Source: Diacronema lutheri (taxonomy: Eukaryota; Haptophyta; Pavlovophyceae; Pavlovales; Pavlovaceae). Taken from it: 64,000 bases of DNA. This document shows, in pieces, positions 1-9,517 of this stretch (its first letter is position 1; each line of letters opens with the position of its first letter). The notes beneath the pieces were generated by a model that made no database searches, was not told the origin of the DNA, and saw only the letters and a list, made by a program, of their open reading frames with translations. The stretch is from positions 496,001-560,000 of the forward strand of contig JAGTXO010000015.1 of NCBI GenBank assembly GCA_019448385.1, read 5' to 3'. The translations under genes were made by a program, and so were the position numbers.

Positions 1-999
1 GCGACCTACACCGCCTCGTCACGTACACCGAACCCGCGCTCTGGCGCGACGCGATCAAGGACATCTACCGGTGCGCGCAACGCCGTGCGGCGCTCGCGCG
101 CGCGCGCGCTGCGCTGCTGCGGCCGGCGCACGCCGAGGCCTCGGGCCACTGCGGCGCGCGGCCGGCGCGGCGTGCGCAGCGCTCGTTCGGCTCACGCGTC
201 CGGACTTTGCTCGTCCGGCTCCCCTCGCTCGCCGGACTTTGCTCGTCCGGCTCACGCGTCGCCCGCGCACGGCGCGCGCCACGCGCGCCGCCGCAGCACG
301 TATGCAAAGTCCGATTCGACCACCGACAGCCACAGCCACACGGATGCCGATGCGGCGGAGCACGAGATCCACCGGCAGCGCGAGTACATGGAGCGCGCGA
401 TCGATACGCTCAAGGGGCGCGTCTCTCGCTCGGAGGACAAGCGAACGTTTGACCAGAAGCGCAAGGTGGGCGAGAATCAGACGCTGCTGCACGAGGTGAA
501 CGCGCTGCGTGTCGAGAACAAGGACCTCAAGGGGCGCGTGCACTCGCTCAACGCGCAGCTCGAGCTCGCCGACCAGCGCACAAAGCCGCGCGTGGCGGGC
601 GCGCCGCGCATGCCACCGGCCGGCGCGGGCGCTGCGTCCATCTCGCGCCCGCGCACGGGCTCCGCGGGCGGCGCGCGCGCGCCGATCGACCATGCGTCCA
701 CCGAGTCGCTCCCTGCCGTCGGTGACGGCTCGACCAACCGGCTTTCCGCCGCGACGACGAGCATGCGGCCGAGCGCGAGTGTCGGGCAGCTTGCGCGCGG
801 CTCGGCGCTTGCAGGCTCGCGCGAGCGGAGCAAGGTGGCGGAGATGCTCGCGCAGCTCGACGAGAACAATCGCGAGATCGGCGCACAGCGCAACGAGATT
901 CGCCGGCTGCGCGACCAGGTCAGCTCGCTCATGTCCGCGGCGCCGTCAGCGAGCTCGCGCGCGCGCACGCCGTTGCCGCCCTCGCAGCCGCAGCCGTGA
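1..999 (+). CDS. CFAP57: CFAP57 (WDR65) C-terminal part, 5' end outside window
   Basis: C-terminal end of a cilia- and flagella-associated coiled-coil protein of the CFAP57/WDR65 family, which in other protists and animals helps assemble inner-arm dynein on the axoneme. Exon pieces are 1-70 and 297-999, joined across a GT-AG intron (71-296); the split codon CG|C gives Arg and the frame continues. The first exon reads DLHRLVTYTEPALWRD, matching the conserved block that precedes the last coiled coil in CFAP57. The second exon carries HRQREYMERAIDTLKGRVSR and a heptad-rich segment ending in LRVENKDLKGRVHSLNAQLE, followed by a low-complexity tail with a second coiled coil near the C-terminus. The WD40 repeats would lie upstream of the window. 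The tail is Ala/Ser/Arg-rich and poorly conserved. It converges on the glycosyltransferase gene, with 98 bp between stop codons. Confidence 0.72.
   Translation, partial: ATYTASSRTPNPRSGATRSRTSTGARNAVRRSRARALRCCGRRTPRPRATAARGRRGVRSARSAHASGLCSSGSPRSPDFARPAHASPAHGARHARRRSTYAKSDSTTDSHSHTDADAAEHEIHRQREYMERAIDTLKGRVSRSEDKRTFDQKRKVGENQTLLHEVNALRVENKDLKGRVHSLNAQLELADQRTKPRVAGAPRMPPAGAGAASISRPRTGSAGGARAPIDHASTESLPAVGDGSTNRLSAATTSMRPSASVGQLARGSALAGSRERSKVAEMLAQLDENNREIGAQRNEIRRLRDQVSSLMSAAPSASSRARTPLPPSQPQP
181..260 (+). repeat. short tandem duplication in CFAP57 intron
   Basis: A 21-bp block is repeated exactly at 201-221 and 233-253, and a related 20-bp block occurs at 181-200 and 241-260 with one mismatch. 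The duplication lies entirely within the intron of the CFAP57-like gene. It looks like a local slippage duplication; no other copy was noticed in the window. Confidence 0.6.
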
Positions 1000-1097
1000 C
1001 AGCTGCGCGCAACTGTTCCAGGAAACTTGGCCGGAAGGAGTCAGCACAGCTCAACGAGGGGGAAGGGGGGGACCGGTTCCCCTGATGCCGCATCCAT

Positions 1098-2962
1098 TCA
1101 GGTGCTCATGCGCGTCAGCTCTTGAAGCTGACGCCACGCGCGCACGACGATGTCCTCGTGCAGGCGCGCAAACGCGTCGCACCGCGCACCGCGGCGCACC
1201 GCAGTCGCTTGGAGCGTACACGAACGAGCGCGCCGCAGCGTGCAGCGCGCCGCGCATTTGGCTCATTGCGCCCTTGTCGGCCGCGAGCGCGAGCAGAGCG
1301 GCGACCCAGCGACGCGAGGCGCCGCGCGCGAGGCCCATGCGCGCGTCGCCCGCGAGCTGCGACGCCTTGAGCACGACCGAGAAGCGGCTGTAACGCAGCA
1401 GCCCGCGGGCCTCGGGGAGCTCGCTGCCAACCTCATCCACGCCTTCGGGCGCGCGCCACGCCCACCAGGTCGGCTCATCCACATCATAGGCCGTGTGGCC
1501 ACCGTCGATGAGGACGGGCACACAGCCGGCCAGCGCGGCGAGGTAGGTGTGGCTGCGGCCGAACGTGTCGCCGGGCGGCTCGATGCAGAGCGACGAGTGC
1601 ACCGCCTCGGCTAGCATCCCGTCCGCCAAGTGTCGTTTTGACACGCTCTTCGCCGCCGCATTGCGCCCACGGGCCACACCGGCGGCGAGCCGGACGCATG
1701 CATCGCCGCCGCGCGCGCACAGCACGCACAGGTCGCCCCCCGGGCTGCAGTGCGCGCCAGCGTCGCGTAGCGCGGCCACGATGACGCGCCTGATAAATTG
1801 GTGACCGCCAAGCACGCCGTCCGAGCGCTCCTTTGGGTTGGCGTGCCACAGGAGCGCGATCGGCCGCGCGCGCGGCACATATGGCGCGGAGGCGCGGCGC
1901 CAGTCGGGCGCCGCGGTCCATGCCGACGGGCACCGGGATGCTGACGATGAGCGGGCCGCCAAAGTGGAATGGTGGCGGCGTGTGCGCTCGCGCTGCGGCG
2001 ATGAGCAGCCGGGCGCGCCGGCGCAGCTCGAGCTCGCCGCCGCTCTGGATGGTCGTCGCCTCGGGAGGGGCAAGTGTCGAGTTGCGCAGATGCGCGCTCG
2101 TGCGCGGCCGCCAGAAGGGCCTGCGCTGCACGCGCGACAGGTTGGAGTTGTAGCACGCGATCAGAACGCGGCTCGAGAACTCGTCGGGCAGATCGCCAAG
2201 CTCGTCGAGCAGCCAGTGAATGACCGTCGTGTCAAACGTGTGCGACTCGATGATGACAATGAGGGGCCCCGGCCGACGGCCAGGTGTATAGTATCGCCCC
2301 ATAAGCCGCCGCCAGTAATCCTTGACGAGCGAGCGCATCCTCATGCAACGCACCCAGAACCACCCGCGCCGGCCACTGGCGATGATGGAATGAAAGACGA
2401 GCGACGGCACGACGACGACATCCGCGCCGCACGTGTCCGCCACCAGATCCGCCCCGCACGCCTCGTCCGCGGGCCGCGGCTCGCACAGCGGCCAGCGTTG
2501 CAGATAGCGCTGGAGGACGAGCGCTTCGGTGGTAAACTGGTCAAAGAGCAAGGTGCTCAAGCCGCCGAGCACCTGGTGCACGCAAAGGTTGCCGCCGGGC
2601 ACCTCGTGCGACGCGAGACTCAGCCGCGCGCTCGAGCCCGCGCATTCCGTGCGGGTCGGGTTGTAGAGGGACGCCTGCGAAAGCATCGTCGCGTTCAAGT
2701 CGGCGAGGGACGGCAGGCGCGCGCTGGCGGCCTGCTCGCGGCTTAGCCACGGCGCGCGTCTCAGCCGCTCCTTGGCGTCGAGCATCGGGCACGGCGCGTC
2801 CCTGCCCGAGGGCAACCCGGGCACCGGGCACGAGAGGATGTCCCGAAAGAGCTCACCCACGACGACGCGCGGCGCGCGCCAGGGCGGCAGTCGCGTCGAT
2901 GTGGCGATCCCGACGGCGATCACGAATGGTGCCGTCGCCGCCACGACGGTGCGAGTGCGCAT
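1098..2962 (-). CDS. exostosin-like glycosyltransferase (GT47), two frame disruptions
   Basis: Type II membrane glycosyltransferase of the exostosin (GT47) superfamily, expected to act in the Golgi on a polysaccharide or glycoprotein. The ATG at 2962 was chosen because a hydrophobic anchor (VVAATAPFVIAVGIA) follows at once. The luminal part has VVVVPSLVFHS, LIVIIESHTFD and, near the C-terminus, the hallmark block CIEPPGDTFGRSHTYLAALA followed by GCVPVLIDGG, which corresponds to the nucleotide-sugar site of exostosins. About 620 codons in total. The reading frame is broken twice: one extra base near 1905-1918, and a 7-bp tandem duplication (1178-1184 and 1185-1191) whose removal would restore DAFARLHEDIVVRAW up to a stop at 1098. 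These may be assembly indels in GC-rich DNA or a recently decayed allele. Acceptor and linkage cannot be deduced. Confidence 0.68.
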
Positions 2963-3058
2963 GCGTGACTGACGCGCCTTCTGAAGGCGCAAAAGGGCAC
3001 AACATTGTTTATGAGCATAAACGCAAGCATATCGCATCATTCTGTTTTGTGTACTCAT

Positions 3059-3740
3059 ATACTAACGACGCTGACAGGCGGGTCAGCAGGAGGGGCGCGC
3101 ACGGGGCCGAGGCTGGACAAACGGAGCGAGCGAAAGGGCGCACGCAATTATACTCGCCCGTTGAAGTTCGCCGACACGCTTTGGGCGGTGCTGCGCGCGC
3201 AAAAGCAACCGCCCCGTCCGCTCCCGCGCCCGCGCCCGCGGACACGGGCACCTGCCGCCAGCCGCTTGCCGCTGAGTGCCGGCCAACTGCGCATGGCATG
3301 CTAGCGGTTCATTGGTGGGGGATGTGGACTCGCGGCGAGAAGCCACGCGAGCAGCGCTACCAGCGTGACAGTGTTTTTAAAAAAAAATAAAAAAAAATAA
3401 AAAAAACCACGCTCGACCACAAAAAAAAACACCGCGACGGTGCGCGCGCGGCTGCGCGCGGCGGGCGCATCTTTTGTGGCCTCCGAGCGGTCGACTGGTG
3501 GTCGAATCGCCGCTCTTGAGCGCTCCGCATGGAGCTGGGAAGAAGAGCGCGCTCAGCGCGCACCACGCGCGCGCTCGGTTAGCACTCGCCGAGAGGAGCT
3601 TTTTTGGGTCACTTCGAGCGCGCTGTCGCGGCGCAAGAAGAGTTCGGTTGCCGAGGTCGCCAGCGGCATAGTCGGCGGGACGGACGTGCCCAAGCCGTTG
3701 CCAAAAGCGCCTTTGCGCCAATAATTAGCGGTGAAGCGGA
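3059..3740 (-). repeat. R1 interspersed repeat, copy 1
   Basis: A roughly 680-bp block that recurs in the opposite orientation at 7795-8290 with visible similarity through most of its length. Shared strings include CAACGGCTTGGGCACGTCCG, GAGCGCGCTC and GGCACTCAGCGGCA. Its distal end (3059-3160) is also found at 60140-60272. It begins with ATACTAACG, the same 9 bp that ends the Harbinger element at 43949. The interior holds an A-rich tract (3379-3430) and no convincing coding region. It lies directly upstream of the glycosyltransferase start at 2962, so it may now form part of that promoter. Confidence 0.6.
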
Positions 3741-4274
3741 AACGCCGCGCAGCGAGCCGACCGGCGGAGCAGGTCCAACGGCCCCCTCGCGCCTAGCCGC
3801 CGCGCGTCGCACACGCAGAGGCCCGAAGGCGGCGGCCAATGCCGGCCCCCCCCTTCCCCCCCCCTTCCCCCCCCCCCCCCCCCGCGGCGTTGCCGGCCAC
3901 GCCACTGCACCGCCTGCTGCCGCCGAAATGTGAGCCGCGCGCTGAACCGCCGCTCTCCACGCAGCCGTGTAGCCCGACGCCGCCGACGAGCGCCAGCGAG
4001 CCGCCGTCTTTCACGCCGCCCGAACACGCCCCAGCCGCCACCCCGCACCCAGCCAGGCGCCGCCGCGCTGCGCGGCGCCGCCGCGCAGGGCGCCGCGGCC
4101 CGCCGCCAGCGTGCCAACCCCCGCGATGCCGCCAGCGTGCAGCCGCGCGCGCGCGCCTCGCCCCAGGGCGAAAAGAACGTTATTATGAACCAGAGCGCGA
4201 GGGCGCGGCCATCGCGAGCAAAGGAGACATCGGAGAACAGGCCGTGCCGCCGTCGCCCGTGCAGTCGCGCGGCG
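3741..4274. other. intergenic, no gene seen
   Basis: This 534-bp stretch lies between repeat R1 and the 3' end of the M48 protease gene. It contains a C-rich run (about 3846-3883) and low-complexity GC-rich sequence. Open frames on both strands are long only because stop codons are rare at this composition; their translations are Ala/Arg/Pro strings without recognisable domains. Confidence 0.5.
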
Positions 4275-5192
4275 TTAATGTCCTATGGCCGCCGCGCGCC
4301 GCACCGCCTCCCAGTCAAGCTCGCGGAAGCGCATCGCGCCGCCGCTCCACGCGCGCGCGCGCTCGGCGGCCGGCAGCTCGTCCACCTGCGCGCGCAGCGT
4401 GCGGATCCGCTCCGTCGTGGCCGGGTGCGTCGAGAGCCATTCGCGCGAGAGCGCGCTGCTCGGCGCGTCGGCCTCGAGCCGAAGCAGCTCCTCGAAGAAG
4501 GAGACCATTCCGCCGACGCCGATGCCCGCGGCGCGCAGCAGCTTTGAGCCGCGCGCGTCCGCCTCGAACTCGTTGGCGCGCGAGAAGCGCAGCGCGCCGA
4601 GTTGCAGCGCGCCGCGCGCAAGGGTTTCGGCCACGCGCTCGCCAAAGCCCTCTTGCTCGTCGTCGCCGTCCTCGTGCACGAGCGCGCGCAGAAGCGTGCT
4701 GATCAGCCGCTCCTCAATCATCCGCTTCTGCGAGTGGCGGCTCAGCACGTGGCCCATCTCGTGCGCGACCACGCCCGCCACCTCCTCGGGCGTGCGCGTC
4801 GCGCGAAGCAGGCCGCAGTTCAGGAAGACCCAACCGCCCGGTAGGGCGAACGCGTTGACCGAATCGTCGTCGACGACCTGGAACTGCCACGCATACTGCT
4901 CGCGTTCGCGGCGCGAGAGAGCCTGCAGCACGCGCCCCGAGATCGCGCCCACCGCGTCATCGAGCACGCGGTCGCGCAGCACCCTGCGCCGCAAGCCCGA
5001 CATCTCGACGTACGCCTGGCCGATCTCGACGTCGCTCTCGATGGGCATCAGCGCAACAACCACGCTCGTCACGAGCGTCGGTAGCGGCGTGAGCTGCCAC
5101 ATTACGATCGCGGCGCCGAGCAGGCCGTAACGATACACAGCTCCCGGGCTGCGATCTCGATCTCGCCGTCCTCGCCGCGGTCCGGCGTCCAT
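4275..5192 (-). CDS. M48-family metallopeptidase (OMA1/HtpX-like)
   Basis: Single-exon gene of 305 codons for a membrane-bound zinc metallopeptidase. A hydrophobic segment (residues about 20-50) precedes the peptidase domain. The zinc-binding helix is VVAHEMGHVLSRH (HExxH), preceded by NAFALPGGWVFLNCGLL, the standard M48 strand. The third zinc ligand fits NEFEADARGSKLL downstream. The family includes the mitochondrial stress protease OMA1 and the Ste24/HtpX proteases. Length, one N-terminal anchor and the LSTHPATTERIRTL block favour the OMA1/periplasmic-like M48C branch over Ste24. The ATG at 5192 is the first in frame. An AT-rich patch (5209-5225) just upstream may serve the promoter. Confidence 0.85.
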   Translation of the reverse strand: MDAGPRRGRRDRDRSPGAVYRYGLLGAAIVMWQLTPLPTLVTSVVVALMPIESDVEIGQAYVEMSGLRRRVLRDRVLDDAVGAISGRVLQALSRREREQYAWQFQVVDDDSVNAFALPGGWVFLNCGLLRATRTPEEVAGVVAHEMGHVLSRHSQKRMIEERLISTLLRALVHEDGDDEQEGFGERVAETLARGALQLGALRFSRANEFEADARGSKLLRAAGIGVGGMVSFFEELLRLEADAPSSALSREWLSTHPATTERIRTLRAQVDELPAAERARAWSGGAMRFRELDWEAVRRAAAIGH

Positions 5193-5269
5193 CGTCAGCA
5201 GAGCAGATCAATAAAATATTAGGAAAAATGTAAAAGACAAATGATACGTTCCAATATATAAATGTACCC

Positions 5270-5707
5270 ATACTCGCCAACTGTCTCTTCGCGCCTGGCC
5301 GACGGCAGCGTCCCCGACGAGGTTTGCGCGCTCGCTCGCCTTGCGCACGCGACTCTCGGCCCGCAGGCGCCCGTCTTTGCTGGTGGCGGCAGCGGCGGCG
5401 CGCCCCTCACGCAGCTCCTCTTCCGCAGCTCGGAGGGCGTGCAGCAGGGCTCGGGGATGGGGCAGCTACTTCTTCGCGACCTCCATCCAGCCCGCGCTCG
5501 TTGCCCTCGACGCCGAGCTCGCCGCGGTCGGTGGGGCCGCGCGCGCAAGTCATGACGACGCCTATGCCGTCAGCCCGCCCGCTCTCGTCGCCACTGCGCG
5601 CTCGCGCTCCGTGAGCGCGCTGTCCGGCCTCGGCCTCCACGCCAACCTGGCCAAGTCGGCGCGCTGGGTCGACCCGCGCTGCGCCAAAACGCTCGAGGGC
5701 TGCCGGT

Positions 5708-5740
<33 letters not shown>

Positions 5741-6657
5741 GATGCTCGTCTCGGTGGCGGACCCAGCGACTGGTGCCCTCCATGACGGCCTCAACATCTA
5801 CGGCGTGCCGGTGGGCTCGCCAGGCTACGTGGGCACGACCCTCGCGACCAAGACCGACGAGATCGCTGGCATCTCGAACAAGCTGATGACAACGCTTGGC
5901 TCGTCGGCCAAACAGTCGCTGTGGGTCCTCACCCGCTGCTCCACCATCTTCCGCTTCTCCTACTTGCTCTCCCACTCGTACCTGTCGGACTCCCTGCCGG
6001 CCGCGGCTGCCTTCGACGCCATTGTCGCCCGGCAGGCTACCGTCGCTCTCGGCGTCTCCGTCTCGACGGATGCCGTCGCGAGCCGCCGGCTGCCGCTCCC
6101 GATTGCGATGCATGGCACCGGCCTGCGCAAGCAGGTCGACCTCGCGCCCGCCCTGCTCTGCAGCACCGCCTGGCTCGCCCTGCCGCACCTGCTCGACACG
6201 CGCGCCGCGGACGGTTCGGTCTTGGAGGTAAGCGTCCTCGACCGGCCTGCCATCGCGGCGCGCGTCGGGCGCGGCGCCTTCGCTGACATGGGCGCGCCCG
6301 GGTGGCACTCGTTCCTCGCCTCGGGCTCGCGCCTGGAGCGCGAGCTCGCCTCCGCCTGGCACGCCATGCAGGCTGAGCTCGGCGGCCGGCAGGGCGACAC
6401 TGAGGTGTTCGTCCTCCGCCTACCGCCGGGCTCCGTCGCGCCCGCCGCTCCCGCCGCCAACCGCCGGCCTAGCCTATTGGCCGATATCACCGGCGACCGC
6501 GAGCTCTGCCGTTTCGATATGCTCAACGCTGAGCACGCCGCCGTGCCGCCGGGCCCGCGCCCACGCGGCCTATGATTTGGTCTCGGCAAAGAGGGCGGCA
6601 TGTTTCTCGAAGCGCTGCCGCAAGCCTATGCCGCCTTCTCGCCTGCCGAGCCCCCCC

Positions 6658-6693
<36 letters not shown>

Positions 6694-7700
6694 TCCGTGT
6701 GCGCGCAGCTCGCGGCGGCGGGCGCGCGCCTTTCGCGCAGCGGCAGCCAGCGCCCGGTCCCGGTCGATGCGCACGGCGACGCGCTCGCGGCGGCACCGGA
6801 CGTCGCCCACGACCACGTCGCGAAGCTTCGCCACGACCCCGCTATCAACCTGCTCGCCTCGCTCGCTCACGGTTACGCTGGGACGTTCGCGCGGCGCGAG
6901 GACGCGGACGTCTTCGGCTCTGTGCTCGCCGGCGTGCCGCCGGCCGGGCGCGCGGCCCTGCGGCGTCGGCGCGTGCCCACCGTCCATCTCGTCGTCGTGC
7001 TCAACGGTGCGGGCTCGGCCCCTCAGCCCGTGCAGACGCTGTGCGAGCTCAAGTCGATCTCGTACTGCCCCACGCGCTACGGCCAGTCGGACACGCGCCG
7101 CTGCCAGGCCGCTGAGCGGCGGGCGGCGGCTGTCGGCGGCGAGCGGCGGCGCGCGTGCGTCCATCTCGACGAGGAGCTCTTCGGCATGCCGCCGGGCCAG
7201 GTGGGCCCGATGCAGGCGCGCCTCAACTCGTTCCCGCCGATCCGCGCGCTGATTATCGGCTCGTTTGGCGAGTGGCCTTCTCGGCGCGCCCTCGCGTGCC
7301 GTCGCCCGGGCGGCGCTCGAGCGGCACATGCGCCTCCAGCTCGCCGCGTGCGTCGTGCCTGGGCACGCGCAGCTCCTTCTCGCGCGTGCGCAGATGGCGC
7401 GCGGGCAGGCGCCACCGCACGGCCACGGCGTCCAGGCGGATGTGGACGCCTGCGGCGGTGTGGACGGCGTCTGCTTCTGGCGCGGCGACGGCGGCGGCGG
7501 CCGACGGGGGCCGGCGAGTGGTGGCTAGGCGTGTGTGGGTGTCCGCCCGTGCCGCGTCCGGCGTCCGGCCGCGTCCTTGCCGTCCCGGCCGTCCCCGCTG
7601 CCGGCGTACACAGGGTCGTCGCTCAGACTTCGCAACGACTCTCTCGCTCGCTCCGTTCGCGACGCCTCGTCACCCTCGAGGACCCGTACGCGTCGTTACA
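5270..7700 (+). mobile_element. decayed reverse-transcriptase retroelement, probably non-LTR
   Basis: Fossil retroelement. The 5' part holds the second half of a reverse transcriptase domain, with the GVQQG block, a degenerate metal-binding box and the GLHANLAKS block. A conserved downstream region (IYGVPVGSPGYV) leads to a C-terminal region with an HDHVAKLRHDPAIN-like block and LNSFPPIRALIIGSFGEW. No flanking long terminal repeats were seen, and the protein order resembles non-LTR retroelements common in algal genomes, but the exact clade is not assigned. The element is truncated at its 5' end, interrupted by G and C homopolymer runs (about 5706-5738 and 6655-6690), and carries several breaks, so it is old rather than recent. 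Its last ~60 bp (7640-7700) resemble the end of repeat R1. Confidence 0.7.
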
Positions 7701-7794
7701 AATTTATGGGGGGTTCGGCTAGTATTGGCCCACGATAACCGCCAAAACCAGTCGCAACGCCAGCATGGCTGACGCCCGTCCGGCTGGGCGTGAG

Positions 7795-8290
7795 ACCTCG
7801 CGCTTTCGGCAACGGCTTGGGCACGTCCGTCTCGCTAACTTTGCCGCTGGCGAACTCGGCCACCGAGCTCACCTCGCGCCGCGACAGCGCGCCCAAACTG
7901 ACCCAAAAAATCTCCTCTGGGCCAACACTGACCGGGCGCGCGCATGGCGCGCGCTGAGCGCGCTCCTCTTCCCAGCTTCATGCAGAGCGCTCAAGGGCGG
8001 CGACTCGACCACCAATGAACCGCTCGGAGGCCACGCAAGATGCGCCTGCCACGCGCAGCCGCGCGCGCACCGTCGTGGTGGTGGTCGAGCGTGGACACTG
8101 TCACGCGGCGCACGTGAAGTCGTGAACGCGCTGCTTGCGCGTGGCTCCTCGCCGAGTCCACACAGAGCGAACATAGAGTGCTCAAGGACCACGACTCGAC
8201 CACCAATGAGCCGCTAGTATGCCGCGCAACCGCTCATGCGCAGCCGGCCGGCACTCAGCGGCAGGCGGCTGGCGGCAGGTGCCCGTGGCC
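7795..8290 (+). repeat. R1 interspersed repeat, copy 2 (inside TIR element)
   Basis: Inverted relative to copy 1 at 3059-3740. Similarity starts near the string CAACGGCTTGGGCACGTCCGT and continues to GGCACTCAGCGGCAGGCGG and GGCAGGTGCCCGTG, with small insertions and deletions. It lies between the left inverted repeat and the stop codon of the element's gene, so it may serve as that gene's 3' region. It lacks the distal tail seen in the copies at 3.06 and 60.2 kb. Confidence 0.6.
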
Positions 8291-8328
8291 GCGGGCGCGG
8301 TCGCGGCCGCATGCTGATGCAGCCAGAC

Positions 8329-9366
8329 TCAGATTTCAGGCGCGGACTCATCGCCGCTGAGGGCCCCTCCGCACTCGTCGCACCAGATGTGGCCATTCTC
8401 GTCGGGCGCAGGCAGACCCGCGACAAACATCATGTCGCACGACGGGCAGCAGCGCGCGACGACAGAGCTGCCGATTCCGGCGAGCGCGGGCGACACCACC
8501 TCGGGCATGATTGTCGTGTCGTTCGCGCCCAGAGCCGCAATCACCTTGGCGGGCAACTCGCCCTCGTTCTTGACCTTGGCCTTGGAGATGCGCCCGGTGC
8601 GCGAGGTGACGAGCGCCTTTAGCGGCTGCCTTGAGATCGTCCCGTCCGTCAAAGTGCGAGAGGACAGGCGCGGGGCCAGGCACGCGCGGGGCGGCGTCAG
8701 CTGCGGAGGCCGAGGCTGGCGGCGCCGGCGCGGCGCTAGGCGCGGCGAGTGCGAGCGCAACGGGTTCAGCCGCAGCGGGGTCAGTCGCCAGCGCACTTGC
8801 GGGCGCGGCTGCCTGCGTGCACGCGGCCGAGCTGCTCGTGGCGGCCACGTCCGCCGCGCCCGGCGGTGTCGGGAGCAGGCGAGTGAGGTCCCACTGCAGG
8901 TAGTCCTCGGCGTCCTTGAAGTAGCCCACGTCGGCGTTGAGCCTCTCCATCTTGTGCGGCTTGAACAGCCGTGGCTTGCGCGGCTGCAGAGCCCTCCCTG
9001 CCCGCGCGTGTGGCCGGCCGGCGCGGCCGACAGCGCTCTCCGCAAGCGCGCCGAGCGCGCCGCCTCCGCCGTCTTGAGCACGTCGAGCTCTGCCTTGACG
9101 CGGGCGAGCTCTGCCTCGAGCGCCGCCGCCTGCTGCCCGTCGGCGATCGCCCGCTGCATGAAGGCGAACGCGTCCGACGGTGTTAGCGCCGGGCCCGCCG
9201 CCGCCCGCGTCGACTCCGCCGACCCCGCCGAGCCCGTCGAGAGACGCCCTCGCGGTGCTTGGACGACATCGACCCGCACGGCCTTGCTGGCGGCTGCCTT
9301 GTTGCGCGCGGCACTGCCGAGCTGGCCTCCGAGCCGCCCGCTCGAGCCGCCCATGGACTTGGGCAT
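8329..9366 (-). CDS. TIR-element protein with C-terminal zinc-ribbon-like motif
   Basis: Unrecognised protein carried by the TIR element; the ATG at 9366 is only 42 bp inside the right inverted repeat. The N-terminal part has a short coiled coil (ALEAELARVKAELDVLKTAE). The C-terminus is conserved-looking, with TDGTISRQPLKALVTS and then two CxxC pairs (CCPSC and CDEC, separated by DENGHIW), a plausible zinc ribbon. The central stretch (roughly 8660-9000) reads well only in another frame (FKPHKMERLNADVGYFKD, YLQWDLTRLL), so there are either unresolved introns or two frame changes. No transposase catalytic motif was found, so no function is assigned. Confidence 0.45.
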   Translation of the reverse strand: MPKSMGGSSGRLGGQLGSAARNKAAASKAVRVDVVQAPRGRLSTGSAGSAESTRAAAGPALTPSDAFAFMQRAIADGQQAAALEAELARVKAELDVLKTAEAARSARLRRALSAAPAGHTRGQGGLCSRASHGCSSRTRWRGSTPTWATSRTPRTTCSGTSLACSRHRRARRTWPPRAARPRARRQPRPQVRWRLTPLRLNPLRSHSPRLAPRRRRQPRPPQLTPPRACLAPRLSSRTLTDGTISRQPLKALVTSRTGRISKAKVKNEGELPAKVIAALGANDTTIMPEVVSPALAGIGSSVVARCCPSCDMMFVAGLPAPDENGHIWCDECGGALSGDESAPEI

Positions 9367-9517
9367 CTCCCGCGCAAAAAACACGAACGCGGGCCAACGC
9401 TAACGGCGGGCCAATACTAGCCGAACCCCCCATATTATTCCTTCCTTTTTAGTAAAAACCTCTTTGGATCCCGTTTTCTGTTTTTCTCGTTCCTCTTCCC
9501 TTCCGCGTGTTGTCGGC

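Larger units (their letters stand above)
7706..9433. mobile_element. 1.73-kb element with 26-bp perfect terminal inverted repeats
   Basis: The 26 bp at 7706-7731 are exactly inverted at 9408-9433 (they start ATGGGGGGTTCGGCTAG), which is the signature of a cut-and-paste DNA transposon. The immediate flanks share only AT, so a 2-bp target duplication is possible but not proven. Inside are a copy of repeat R1 (7795-8290) and one long gene on the minus strand (8329-9366) that does not resemble a known transposase. The element could be non-autonomous or belong to an undescribed family. Its right end is 84 bp from the start codon of the CENH3 candidate. Confidence 0.75.

Noticed and set aside
1122-2746. 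Long plus-strand ORFs antisense to the exostosin-like gene
   Set aside because: They follow from GC-rich codon use on the other strand; the translations are Arg/Ala strings without motifs, while the minus strand carries clear GT47 blocks.
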